Shown here in pieces: positions 8,810-17,255 of a DNA stretch of 45,408 bases. Positions within the stretch are counted from its first letter, which is position 1. Every line of letters starts with the position of its first letter. A program made the position numbers and the translations under genes. The stretch is from Thermodesulfovibrionales bacterium. Its GTDB lineage: Bacteria; Nitrospirota; Thermodesulfovibrionia; Thermodesulfovibrionales; UBA9159. The notes under the pieces are model-generated. The model worked only from the letters and a program-made list of their open reading frames with translations. It was not told the DNA's origin and searched no databases. The stretch spans positions 1 through 45,408 of the forward strand of contig DASRZP010000093.1 of assembly GCA_035686305.1 (NCBI GenBank), read 5' to 3'.

Positions 8810-10813
8810 CTACGATACCATCTGGACGTAGGGAACTTTCTTCAATTCCCACCCGTGAGTTTCTGCATTGTACTTCGAATTGGTGAAGCACTTCCAATCT
8901 TTATCATCGATCTTGTTGAAGTCGCCCCTGTAATAGTAGCCCGGGTACCTGGACTCCTGCCTGAAGAGGATGTGCCGTGCGTGAGCTTCAACCGAAAGGA
9001 TGCGGTGATAATTCTCATTGCACCTCAGCAGCTCATGGAGGTCCTTTGCCGCCATCTTGTTCGCGTCCTCTTTGAGCATCTCGAGCTTCTTGAGACCTTC
9101 TTCGAGCATGGTCTTTGAGGTCATGTACCAGGTTGACACCCCTCCGAAGTACTCGTCGGCGATCTTCTGGAGCCTCAACTGAAGGGCCTTCGGGCCGATG
9201 TAATTGGGGTTGATCGTAGGATCGGTTGAATAGGTTTTGTATTTCTCATATATCTCGAAGGGCAGATACATCTCGGCCGTGACTTCGTCAGCCGACTTCT
9301 TCGGTGTCGGCTTGTAGTCGGGATGGTCGAGGATGTATGCTAACGCAGCCTTTGCAGCTAGCCTGCCTTCTGCGTGAGAACCTGAGGAGAATTTGTGGCC
9401 CGATGCTCCGACAACGTCACCGGCCATGAAGAGACCGGGTACGGTGGACATCCTGTTATATCCCCAGCTGTAGTGTTCCGGAGTGCCGGGAATATCGCCG
9501 GGGCCGCTTACCCAGAACCCTGCGCAGCCTGCATGGGAACCGAGGAGATAGGGCTCTGTCGGCATGATCTCGGAAGGGACCTTATCAGGCTCGGTATTCG
9601 TTGCCGCCCATATGGACGCCTGTCCGATAGCCATATCGAGGAAGTCTTCCCAGGCCTCTGCCTCAAGGTGTTTCATCTTCTTGGCTCCTTCTTTGTCGCC
9701 AAGCTTCTCTTTGAAGGCCTTGCCCAATTCAGCCATAGCCTCGTGCGTCCTCATGATGATCGGACCCTTTCCGTCCTTCATGGCCCTCATCATGAGGTGG
9801 TTCCTGATAGCCGTTCCGAGACCCTTTGCATAGTCTCCATATCTTGCAACGGCATCATCGAAATATTCCTTGTCCGCGCAGTAATCGCTTCCATAGCTGT
9901 CAGTTGCCTTCGCCTTGAAAAAGAGGAACCATGCGCCGACAGGACCATAGCCGTCCTTAAACCTCGCAGGCACGAACCGGTTCTCCATCAAGGTCATCTC
10001 GGCGCCTGCCAGCATTCCGAAAGCATAACCTGAACCCGCGCTGAATACCGGGTACCAGGTCCTTCCCATACCCTCACCGACCGACCTCGGCCTAAAGACA
10101 TTAACGGCTCCGGCACATGCGTTGATGATAGCCTTCGCCTTAAAGATATAGGTCTTGTTCTCTCTGACGCTGAAGCCCGCCGCTCCTGCCACGTGCTTCC
10201 CGTCCACATCCATAAGAGGGCTGTGGATCAAGACCCTCTCGAAATGGTTCTGGGCCATTCCGGTCTTTTCCCTGTTGGTCTGGAGGGCCTTCTTTGCAGC
10301 CTCTGCAACAATGACCTTATAAGATTCACCGTTGATCATGATCTGCCATTTGCCGGACCTCACCGGCGTTCCGCCGTCCTTGAGCGATGCCTTGCCAGCA
10401 TCCCTTGCCTGGAAGCCGTCGAGGGAGAATCCGTCATCACCCTTCTTCCAGATCGGGAGTCCCCACTCTTCAAAGAGCTTGACGGAGTCATCAACGTGCC
10501 TGCCGAGGTCAAAGACAAGGTCTTCCCTGATGATGCCCATCAGGTCGTTTCTTACATACTTTACATAATCGGCGACTTTGTTCTCACCGACATAGGTATT
10601 GATAGCCGACAGACCCATGGCGACTGCACCGCTTCTGTCCGTTGCTGCCTTGTCGACAAGGACAACCTTCAGTCCCTTTTCGTTTGCCCACCGGCATGCT
10701 TCGAATGCAGCGCCGCAACCTGCCATACCGCCACCCATAATAAGGAGATCGGTCTCAACCTCGGTCACTTCAGGCTTCGCACAAAATGAAAATGTACAGG
10801 TTTCTTTTTCCAT
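8810..10813 (-). CDS. aprA: Adenylylsulfate (APS) reductase alpha subunit
   Basis: A 667-residue flavoprotein of the fumarate reductase/succinate dehydrogenase fold. The N-terminal FAD motif is LLIMGGGMAGCGAAFEA, and a later FAD-contact region reads GLFMAGDVVGASGHKFSSG. The SGPGDIPGTPEHYSWGYNRM stretch and a long C-terminal helical part are typical of AprA. It reduces APS to sulfite and AMP in the cytoplasm as a complex with AprB. GGAGGTG precedes the ATG, and aprB ends 13 bases upstream. The length and the aprB-aprA order fit the dissimilatory reductive type; direction (reduction, not oxidation) is inferred from qmoABC and hppA nearby. Confidence 0.96.
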   Translation of the reverse strand: MEKETCTFSFCAKPEVTEVETDLLIMGGGMAGCGAAFEACRWANEKGLKVVLVDKAATDRSGAVAMGLSAINTYVGENKVADYVKYVRNDLMGIIREDLVFDLGRHVDDSVKLFEEWGLPIWKKGDDGFSLDGFQARDAGKASLKDGGTPVRSGKWQIMINGESYKVIVAEAAKKALQTNREKTGMAQNHFERVLIHSPLMDVDGKHVAGAAGFSVRENKTYIFKAKAIINACAGAVNVFRPRSVGEGMGRTWYPVFSAGSGYAFGMLAGAEMTLMENRFVPARFKDGYGPVGAWFLFFKAKATDSYGSDYCADKEYFDDAVARYGDYAKGLGTAIRNHLMMRAMKDGKGPIIMRTHEAMAELGKAFKEKLGDKEGAKKMKHLEAEAWEDFLDMAIGQASIWAATNTEPDKVPSEIMPTEPYLLGSHAGCAGFWVSGPGDIPGTPEHYSWGYNRMSTVPGLFMAGDVVGASGHKFSSGSHAEGRLAAKAALAYILDHPDYKPTPKKSADEVTAEMYLPFEIYEKYKTYSTDPTINPNYIGPKALQLRLQKIADEYFGGVSTWYMTSKTMLEEGLKKLEMLKEDANKMAAKDLHELLRCNENYHRILSVEAHARHILFRQESRYPGYYYRGDFNKIDDKDWKCFTNSKYNAETHGWELKKVPYVQMVS

Positions 10814-10826
10814 GGATATTCACCTC

Positions 10827-11246
10827 CTATTCGTTTCTTGCCGGACCGGTAAAGAAGCCGGGCTTTTTCAGCGTCGCAAAATCAGGCGTCGGTTTTCCGG
10901 CATAGGGATCAACCGAACCTTCTGCCGTTGACCGGATGGGGAACTTGAACCTCTTGAGGATCCCGTTCCTGAATTTGATCGTCCACATGATGGAGTCAGT
11001 GCCTCTCAAAGGGATCGTGCTGGACCCGAGGGGAACAAAGTCCGAGTAACCCCTGACCTCGATCGCCTGCTGAGGGCAGATCTTCACGCAGTTAAAGCAC
11101 TCCCAGCACTGCTCGGGCTCCTGATTGTATGCCTTCATCTTCTCTCTGTTGAGGGCCATCAAATCATGGGGACAGATATACTGGCAGGCTGTCTTATCCT
11201 GAGCCTTGCATCCGTCACACTTCTCGGTGATCACAAAACTTGGCAT
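10827..11246 (-). CDS. aprB: Adenylylsulfate (APS) reductase beta subunit
   Basis: A 139-residue ferredoxin-like subunit. The first set of ligands is CDGCKAQDKTACQYICPHD, with the wide spacing usual for AprB; the second is CWECFNCVKICPQQAIEV. After the clusters comes a beta-rich tail (GYSDFVPLGSSTIPLRGTDS) that wraps AprA in known structures. It passes electrons from QmoABC to the FAD of AprA. AGGAGG lies 7 bases before the ATG. A 165-base gap with a hairpin separates it from sat upstream. Confidence 0.95.
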   Translation of the reverse strand: MPSFVITEKCDGCKAQDKTACQYICPHDLMALNREKMKAYNQEPEQCWECFNCVKICPQQAIEVRGYSDFVPLGSSTIPLRGTDSIMWTIKFRNGILKRFKFPIRSTAEGSVDPYAGKPTPDFATLKKPGFFTGPARNE

Positions 11247-11346
11247 GTCAAAACCTCCTTCGGATATAGTGTTGATAATTGGCTTTTTAACCTAAAGCCT
11301 CAGGGTCTTGCTGAACCTTCACCCCCTCTCGTCATAAAATGGGGCT

Positions 11347-11384
11347 GGGGATTGGCGATCAGGGATTTGCTTTCGGCAATCCCC
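11347..11384 (-). terminator. Inverted repeat between sat and aprB
   Basis: Arms GGGGATTG (11347-11354) and CAATCCCC (11377-11384) with a 22-base loop. On the minus strand the hairpin is followed after seven bases by TTTT. It could attenuate transcription between sat and aprBA, or be a short palindromic repeat of the kind scattered through genomes. No other copy is seen in this window. Confidence 0.3.
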
Positions 11385-11411
11385 AATCTCTCATCCCTAG
11401 TCCCCTTATTT

Positions 11412-12620
11412 TTATGCGCCTTCTGCATATTTGTGTGTCTTGATCTCGACCTTCTCGGTCAGGCCCTCATAGTATTTTCTGAGGATCGCCAGGACCTCAG
11501 GCCGGCTGAACTTATCGGAAACATCTTCGCCCTCTGAGAGCATCTTTCTCAGCTTCGTGCCGCTCAGGAGAAGCCTGTCTTCCTTGCCGTGGGGACAGGT
11601 CCTCATCGAGGCCATGCCGTCGCACTTGTGGCACCAGAACGTCCAATCGATCTTGAGGGGCTTTGTCTCGAGGGCGTCCTTCGGAATCTCATCAAAGATC
11701 TTCTGGGCATCAAAGGGCCCGTAGTACTCACCGACACCGGCATGGTCGCGGCCAACGATGAGATGGCTGCAGCCGTAGTTCTGCCTGAAGAGGGCGTGGA
11801 GAAGGGCCTCCCTCGGACCCGCGTATCTCATGTCGAGGGGATAGCCGCCGATAACGATGGTGTTCTTTACGAAGTATTTTTCCGTGAGCATATCGATTGC
11901 CTTCTGACGGACATCGGAAGGGATGTCTCCCGGCTTCAGTTTGCCGAGGAGCATATGAACAAAGACACCGTCGCAGGTCTCGATGGCGATTTTGCAGAGG
12001 TACTCGTGGGAGCGGTGCATCGGGTTCCTCGTCTGAAAGGCTGCAACGGTCTTCCAGCCTTTTTCGAGGAAGAGATGCCTCGACTGCGCTGGGGTCAGAT
12101 AGATCTCGGGATATTCCTTCGGAAATGTTGCCTCGCTGAGGACCTTGACAGGGCCGGCGAGGTTCGTCCCGGCCTGATCCATGACCATCTTCACACCAGG
12201 ATGCTCTACATCAGCGGTCTTGTAAATCTCTTTGCACTCATACTGCTTGTCGATCTTGTAGCTTTCCGTGACCTTCATAGTCGCCATGATCTCGCCGAAC
12301 TCCTCGGAGAAGAGGGCCACCTCGTCGCCCGGCTTTACGCTCTCGTCCGTCGAGACTGTTACCGGAATCGGCCAGAACGTGCCGTCGGCCATCTTATAAT
12401 CGCCACAGATGTCCTTCCAGTCTTCGTACCCCATGAAGCCTTCGATCGGTGTAAACCCGCCGATACCGATCATGATAAGGTCGCCGGTCTCGCGGGACGA
12501 TATCCTGATCTGCTTCAGGGATTTTGCCCTTTTCTTTTCTTCCTCCAGTTCCTTGCCGGTGAGCAGAAGCGGTTTCAGTTTCTTCTCTTTTCCATGCGGA
12601 TTAACCAGTGACATATCCAA
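11412..12620 (-). CDS. sat: Sulfate adenylyltransferase (ATP sulfurylase)
   Basis: A 402-residue homo-oligomeric-type ATP sulfurylase. It has the ATP-site motif [13 protein letters not shown], the loop [19 protein letters not shown] and the [12 protein letters not shown] motif. A Cys/His group near the C-terminus (WCHKCD...TCPHG) probably binds zinc, as in other bacterial Sat proteins. There is no APS-kinase domain. It activates sulfate with ATP, giving APS and PPi in the cytoplasm. Upstream (minus strand) is adk after a 291-base gap, downstream aprBA. The start is preceded by AGGAGG at suitable spacing. Confidence 0.96.
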   Translation of the reverse strand: MDMSLVNPHGKEKKLKPLLLTGKELEEEKKRAKSLKQIRISSRETGDLIMIGIGGFTPIEGFMGYEDWKDICGDYKMADGTFWPIPVTVSTDESVKPGDEVALFSEEFGEIMATMKVTESYKIDKQYECKEIYKTADVEHPGVKMVMDQAGTNLAGPVKVLSEATFPKEYPEIYLTPAQSRHLFLEKGWKTVAAFQTRNPMHRSHEYLCKIAIETCDGVFVHMLLGKLKPGDIPSDVRQKAIDMLTEKYFVKNTIVIGGYPLDMRYAGPREALLHALFRQNYGCSHLIVGRDHAGVGEYYGPFDAQKIFDEIPKDALETKPLKIDWTFWCHKCDGMASMRTCPHGKEDRLLLSGTKLRKMLSEGEDVSDKFSRPEVLAILRKYYEGLTEKVEIKTHKYAEGA

Positions 12621-12858
12621 TCCTCCTGTCTGTTATTGTTAGGCTTTCACGGGTAAAGCCAAACCGAAAACCCTTGCCTGATGCGCCCTTCATGGCTTCA
12701 TGATGCCTTGGTGAGAATCCTTTTCGCGGATCAACCACCTAAAGTTCCTCAAAAGAGCACTCTAAATTAATCAATGTGGGGATTTAAAGCAATTTTAAAA
12801 TTATAATTCGAAGATTAGTTTTCCTTATAAAATGGGGGGAGCACAGCAGGCGGGATTG

Positions 12859-12887
12859 GCAGGGGCGTACCGGCTGCACGCCCCTGC
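12859..12887. repeat. Perfect 10-bp palindrome in the adk-sat gap
   Basis: Arms GCAGGGGCGT and ACGCCCCTGC with a 9-base loop, 24 bases after the adk stop. There is no T-tract on either side, so it looks more like a REP-type palindromic element than a classic terminator. The rest of the gap (12621-12858) is AT-rich around 12765-12835 and contains TATAAT-like words on both strands, a likely place for the sat promoter, but no convincing -35 box is seen. Confidence 0.45.
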
Positions 12888-12911
12888 AAAGAGGTCGTAA
12901 AAAAACGCTAT

Positions 12912-13559
12912 CTATTTCAGGCCCAGAGAAGCACAGACGGCCTTGAAGATGTCGTCAATGCCTCCGGTGCCTTTGACGCTGCTCAGTATCCTCTTCCTGC
13001 CGTAGTAGTCGATGAGGGGAGCGGTCTGGGCATTGTATACTTCAAGCCTCTTCTTTATTGTCCCTTCCTTGTCGTCGTCCCTCTGGAAGAGTTCGCCCCC
13101 GCATTTGTCGCAGACGCCTTCCTTTTTAGGAGTATTGAAATAGACGTTGTACATCTGGCCGCAGGCCTTGCACGTCCTCCTGCCGGTGAGCCTCTTCATC
13201 AAGTCGTCTAAAGGCACGTCCACGCTCAGGGCAGCGCTCAGAGACATGTTCAGGCCGGCAAGCATCTTGTCCAGCGCCTCTGCCTGGGCTGTGTTCCTCG
13301 GGAAACCGTCAAGGATATAGCCCTTCTTGCAGTCATCCTTCTTCAACCTCTCCTCAACCATTCCGAGCACAACCCTGTCCGGTACCAGTTCACCCTTGTC
13401 CATATAGGATTTCGCCTCTTTCCCGAGAGGGGTCCCTGCTGCAACAGCGGCCCTCAAGAGATCGCCGGTGGAGATCTGAGGGACACCATATTTTTCGATA
13501 AGCTTCTTTGCCTGGGTGCCCTTTCCTGCCCCCGGCGCGCCAAGTAGTACGAGTCTCAT
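12912..13559 (-). CDS. adk: Adenylate kinase
   Basis: A 215-residue long-type adenylate kinase. It has the P-loop [31 protein letters not shown] for AMP binding and [12 protein letters not shown]. The LID domain carries four cysteines, CKACGQMYN...CDKCGGE, indicating a structural zinc. The start chosen is the ATG giving [10 protein letters not shown] because AAGGAGG lies just upstream; an in-frame ATG 45 bases earlier has no such support. It interconverts AMP plus ATP with 2 ADP. Its place beside sat and apr suits the AMP released by APS reduction. Confidence 0.96.
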   Translation of the reverse strand: MRLVLLGAPGAGKGTQAKKLIEKYGVPQISTGDLLRAAVAAGTPLGKEAKSYMDKGELVPDRVVLGMVEERLKKDDCKKGYILDGFPRNTAQAEALDKMLAGLNMSLSAALSVDVPLDDLMKRLTGRRTCKACGQMYNVYFNTPKKEGVCDKCGGELFQRDDDKEGTIKKRLEVYNAQTAPLIDYYGRKRILSSVKGTGGIDDIFKAVCASLGLK

Positions 13560-13711
13560 AGTTCCTCCTTGTCTGTTATGATGAATGTAAAGGCACTCTT
13601 GCATCGGACTGACCTTCAGCCCTTCAAGAAAACATGGTTACTTTATGACAACAAACCGTCTTTTTTCAAGAATAAACCCGGCAGGAATCATTAATTCTTC
13701 TTATTTTCCTA

Positions 13712-14305
13712 TTAATGCGGCATGACGGATAGATAGTCTCTCAGCTTTTTGAGCGCCCTTCCCCTATGGCTCAGGCCATCCTTTTCGTCGGCTCCCATCT
13801 CTGCAAAGGTCCTCCCATGTCCTTCAGGATAGAAGACAGGGTCGTAACCAAAACCGTTAAAGCCTCTTTGATCCCTGCCTATCCTGCCCCCGACATTTCC
13901 CTCGAAGGTCTCAACAGGGCCTCCGGGAAAGGCCAGAGCTATACAACAGACAAACCGAGCTCCTCTTTCACTGTCGTCGACGTCATGGAGTTCTGCGAGC
14001 AGTTTGGCGATATTCTTCCGGTCATCCGCGCCCTCACCGGCATAGCGCGCGGACAGGACGCCCGGGGCGCCTCCCAGGGCATATACTTCAAGGCCGGAAT
14101 CGTCGGAAAGGGCGGGTTTTCCCGCGTAAGCTGCAACAGCAACAGCCTTTTTGATCGCATTCCCTTCAAAGGATCCAGCATCCTCCTCCACCTCGGGACA
14201 GTCCGGAAAATCATCAAGGGTGTAGAGGACTATCGGAATCCCCTCGAGTATCCTCCTGATCTCTTCTACCTTCTTTTTGTTTCTTGTGGCGATGACAAGT
14301 TCCAT
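13712..14305 (-). CDS. rdgB: XTP/dITP diphosphatase (RdgB/HAM1 family)
   Basis: A 197-residue HAM1-type nucleotide pyrophosphatase: IATRNKKKVEEIRRIL at the N-terminus, SFEGNAIKKA, SDDSGLEVYALGGAPGVLSA (metal and base binding), and GFNGFGYDPVFYPEG with SHRGRAL near the C-terminus. It hydrolyses non-canonical purine triphosphates (XTP, ITP, dITP) to monophosphates, keeping them out of DNA and RNA. The second of two in-frame ATGs is chosen because AAGGGGG abuts the first one but is 6 bases from the second. Same direction as adk, 152 bases downstream. Confidence 0.94.
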   Translation of the reverse strand: MELVIATRNKKKVEEIRRILEGIPIVLYTLDDFPDCPEVEEDAGSFEGNAIKKAVAVAAYAGKPALSDDSGLEVYALGGAPGVLSARYAGEGADDRKNIAKLLAELHDVDDSERGARFVCCIALAFPGGPVETFEGNVGGRIGRDQRGFNGFGYDPVFYPEGHGRTFAEMGADEKDGLSHRGRALKKLRDYLSVMPH

Positions 14306-14526
14306 GTCCATCCCCCTTGAGACTCCCGGTAATCTTCAGGAGTAAATGCGCCGATCCCCTTGGTACCCGGCCCCCTTGCACGATTGGGCCACTGGGCCTT
14401 GGTAATAATGAGGCCACAGGGTCTGCCTGTGACAAAAGTCATGGGTGTGAGGTAAAATATATTATGCTGGCCCAAAAAATAAAGCCAGTATTGAAAATAT
14501 CGTTATCCATCTGTTAGTATTTGTGG

Positions 14527-14961
14527 ATGTCTGATGAGTTAAAGAAGGCCAGCCTGCTGCTCAGGGTATTTGCAAAGGCTCTTGATTTCATCCTCATTGC
14601 TGCAGTGACTGAGTTGGTGCCGAGGGCCGGTTTCTACGCTGGACTGTCCTATCTCCTCATCAGCGACGGGCTCTTCGAAGGAAGAAGTGTCGGCAAGCGC
14701 CTCATGGGTCTAAGCGTCGTCTCGGCCTCGACTGAAGCCCCCTGCTCCATGAAGGACTCGATACTGAGGAACTCGCTGCTTGGTGCAGGCCTCGTGCTGT
14801 TTAGGATCCCTCTCATCGGCTGGGCATTCATCATACTGATTTCAGGCGTTGAGTTCCTCATACTCCTCGGGAGTAAGGAGGGAATGAGACTCGGAGATGA
14901 AATCGCCAAGACCTTGGTAGTCGAGGGGCTGCCGGCGCAGAGCGAAACAGCTAACCAGTAG
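14527..14961 (+). CDS. RDD-family membrane protein
   Basis: A 144-residue protein with three hydrophobic segments. The family features are Arg in [14 protein letters not shown] (R..A..D pattern) and [14 protein letters not shown] after the first hairpin. RDD proteins are small membrane proteins of poorly known role, some linked to transport. The ATG is chosen; an in-frame TTG two codons earlier is possible, and no clear ribosome site is seen. It lies 31 bases before mreB, so may be co-transcribed. A weak promoter candidate (TAAAAT at 14453-14458) lies upstream. Confidence 0.75.
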   Translation: MSDELKKASLLLRVFAKALDFILIAAVTELVPRAGFYAGLSYLLISDGLFEGRSVGKRLMGLSVVSASTEAPCSMKDSILRNSLLGAGLVLFRIPLIGWAFIILISGVEFLILLGSKEGMRLGDEIAKTLVVEGLPAQSETANQ

Positions 14962-14992
14962 ACGAAATTCGGCGTGTTGTTCAGGAGGTGGA

Positions 14993-16024
14993 ATGCTTTT
15001 CCATAACATATTAGGGATGTTTTCGAGTGATCTTGCCATAGACCTCGGTACGGCAAATACCCTCGTCTTTGTCAAGAGTAAAGGGATCGTCTGTAACGAG
15101 CCTTCTGTTGTCGTTGTCAGGAAGGACAATAAGAAGACCGTAGCCGTCGGCGCAGATGCCAAGAAGATGCTGGGGAAAACGCCCGCGAATATCATGGCTA
15201 TCAGGCCGATGAAGGACGGCGTAATCGCAGACTTTGACGCCACAGGTGAGATGCTGAAATACTTCATCAAGAAGGTCCATAACCGGAAGAGTTTTCTCTC
15301 GCCAAGGGTCATCATCGGCGTGCCATCAGGAATTACCCAGGTCGAGCAGAGGGCTGTCAAGGATGCTGCTCAGGCGTCAGGGGCGAGAGAGGTGTACCTC
15401 ATCGAAGAGCCCATGGCCGCTGCCGTTGGCGTGGGCCTTCCTGTCGGCGAGCCTTCGGGGAACATGATCGTTGATGTCGGGGGAGGGACAACGGATATAG
15501 CGGTCATCTCCCTTGACGGCATCGTCTACAGCAAGGCGGTCAGGGTGGGCGGCGACAAGATGGATGAGTCCATCATCGCTTATATAAAGAGGAAGTACAA
15601 CCTTATGATCGGTGACAGGACCGCAGAGTTGATAAAAATAGAGGTTGGGTCGGCCTGTGTGGTCGATCCCTCCGATATTAAGACCATGGAGATAAAGGGA
15701 AGAGACCTTATATCAGGCATACCAAAAACGATCGTGATCAGCGAGACAGAGATCCGGGAGGCCCTTAATGAACCGGTCAGCGTGATTCTCGACACCATCA
15801 AGGTGACGCTCGAAAACACGCCACCCGAACTTGCTGCCGATATCGTGGACAAGGGCATCGTCCTTGCCGGGGGAGGGGCATTGCTGCGCGGCCTTGATAA
15901 GCTGATCAGGGAAGAGACGGGCCTGCCCGTTATCGTGGCCGATGATCCGCTTTCGGCAGTTGCGCGGGGAGTCGGCAAAATGCTCGATGAAATGGAACTC
16001 TTAAGGAAGATAGCCATAACCTGA
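14993..16024 (+). CDS. mreB: Rod shape-determining actin homologue MreB
   Basis: A 343-residue actin-like ATPase. Phosphate-1 motif [11 protein letters not shown], connect/phosphate-2 region [18 protein letters not shown], and the adenosine motif [15 protein letters not shown] are all present. The N-terminal [11 protein letters not shown] is a likely membrane-binding helix. MreB filaments steer the elongasome under the inner membrane. AGGAGG is 4 bases from the ATG. First gene of mreBCD-mrdA-rodA; its stop overlaps the mreC start by one base (TGATG). Confidence 0.97.
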   Translation: MLFHNILGMFSSDLAIDLGTANTLVFVKSKGIVCNEPSVVVVRKDNKKTVAVGADAKKMLGKTPANIMAIRPMKDGVIADFDATGEMLKYFIKKVHNRKSFLSPRVIIGVPSGITQVEQRAVKDAAQASGAREVYLIEEPMAAAVGVGLPVGEPSGNMIVDVGGGTTDIAVISLDGIVYSKAVRVGGDKMDESIIAYIKRKYNLMIGDRTAELIKIEVGSACVVDPSDIKTMEIKGRDLISGIPKTIVISETEIREALNEPVSVILDTIKVTLENTPPELAADIVDKGIVLAGGGALLRGLDKLIREETGLPVIVADDPLSAVARGVGKMLDEMELLRKIAIT

Positions 16025-16806
16025 TGTCTTTCAGACGTCTTCTCCCTCTTTTCCTGCTCATGATCCTGTCATTTACTCTCATGACATACCAGAGCAACAA
16101 AGGTGTTCTTACTCCCTTGGCCTTCCTCTCGATCCCCCTGAACTATGTGAACAGTGTCTTCGGTTCCCTGTCAACCTCTGTCAAAGAACCCTTCAGAAAC
16201 ATGACGCTGAAGGTTGAGGAGAACAGGAGACTGAGAGAAGAGGTCAACAGGCTCATCACGGATCAACAGAGATACCGTGACATCTACTTCGAAAACCAGA
16301 GACTGAGGGAATTGCTCTCCCTGAAGGAGAGAGAGAGGAGATACGTTGCGACAGCACATGTCGTTTCGAAGGGTTGGGACCGATGGGCCAACACCCTTAT
16401 CGTCGACAAGGGGAGGACCGACGGCGTAGAAAAGGATATGGCTGTGATAACTCCCCGTGGCCTTGTGGGGAAGGTCTCGAATGTGACCGACAGGTACGCT
16501 TCTGTCCTCCTCATAACCGATATCAATTTTTCTGCTGCCGTGAAGATTCAGGAGACGAGGAAAGACGCCATTTTCTCCGGAACGGGCTCCGGTTCGTGCA
16601 TACTGAAATACATTCCTCAGGAAGAGAAGCTCAACGGCAACGAGGTCGTTGTCACTTCGGGCTTTGATGACCTTTTCCCTCCCGAGGTTCCTGTTGGATT
16701 GGTATCATTGGCATCGGGGAAGAGCTCAGGCATTTTTCAGAAGATCAATGTTACGCCGTTCCAGGACCTGTCGAGATTGGATGAGGTGGTCGTGATAAGG
16801 AGATGA
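16024..16806 (+). CDS. mreC: Rod shape-determining protein MreC
   Basis: A 260-residue bitopic protein. There is an N-terminal membrane segment (LLPLFLLMILSFTLMTY), then a coiled coil at about residues 55-100 (EENRRLREEVNRL...ENQRLRELL), and then the two beta-barrel periplasmic part with VVSKGWDRWANTLIVDKG and GLVGKVSNVTDRYASVLL. It organises PBP2/RodA from the periplasm. It overlaps mreB by 1 base and mreD by 4 bases (ATGA), so translation is probably coupled. Confidence 0.95.
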   Translation: MSFRRLLPLFLLMILSFTLMTYQSNKGVLTPLAFLSIPLNYVNSVFGSLSTSVKEPFRNMTLKVEENRRLREEVNRLITDQQRYRDIYFENQRLRELLSLKERERRYVATAHVVSKGWDRWANTLIVDKGRTDGVEKDMAVITPRGLVGKVSNVTDRYASVLLITDINFSAAVKIQETRKDAIFSGTGSGSCILKYIPQEEKLNGNEVVVTSGFDDLFPPEVPVGLVSLASGKSSGIFQKINVTPFQDLSRLDEVVVIRR

Positions 16807-17255
16807 AGACCGTCTGTCTCATCTTTACGGTTCTCTTCTCCCTCCTCCTGCAGACGAAGGTCTCGTTCTTCGGGGTCGCCCCCATGTTGACCATCATCAT
16901 TGTTTATTATGGAGCCATGAGGAGCGGCACTCTGAAGGGAGTCCTTCTCGGTTCGCTCATCGGCATTGTCGAAGACAGCATTACAGGCGGCATCCTCGGG
17001 CCAAACCTCCTCGGCAAAGGGGTTGCGGGCTATCTTTCATCCCTCATCTCAGGCGGAATATTCAGGTGGACGCCGTTGCTGGGGATGCTGGCAGTCTTCA
17101 CCGTCACGCTTACGGACGGCCTCCTCGTCTTCCTTTCGAAGGCCCTCTATGAAAATCTTCCGGCTCCGCCGCTCAGGGCGGTCCTGTCGATTACGCTCCA
17201 AGCAGTCATGAACATGACGGCCGGGATCTTTATTAAACCAAGAAATGCAGAATAA
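16803..17255 (+). CDS. mreD: Rod shape-determining protein MreD
   Basis: A 150-residue polytopic membrane protein with about five hydrophobic segments, including MLTIIIVYYGAMRSG and LLGSLIGIVEDSITGGILGPNLLGKG, the latter typical of MreD. Member of the cell-elongation complex. Overlaps mreC by 4 bases and mrdA by 11 bases. Confidence 0.92.
   Translation: MKTVCLIFTVLFSLLLQTKVSFFGVAPMLTIIIVYYGAMRSGTLKGVLLGSLIGIVEDSITGGILGPNLLGKGVAGYLSSLISGGIFRWTPLLGMLAVFTVTLTDGLLVFLSKALYENLPAPPLRAVLSITLQAVMNMTAGIFIKPRNAE

Noticed and set aside
11589-12611. Long open frame on the plus strand opposite sat
   Set aside because: Antisense shadow of a strongly conserved ATP sulfurylase.
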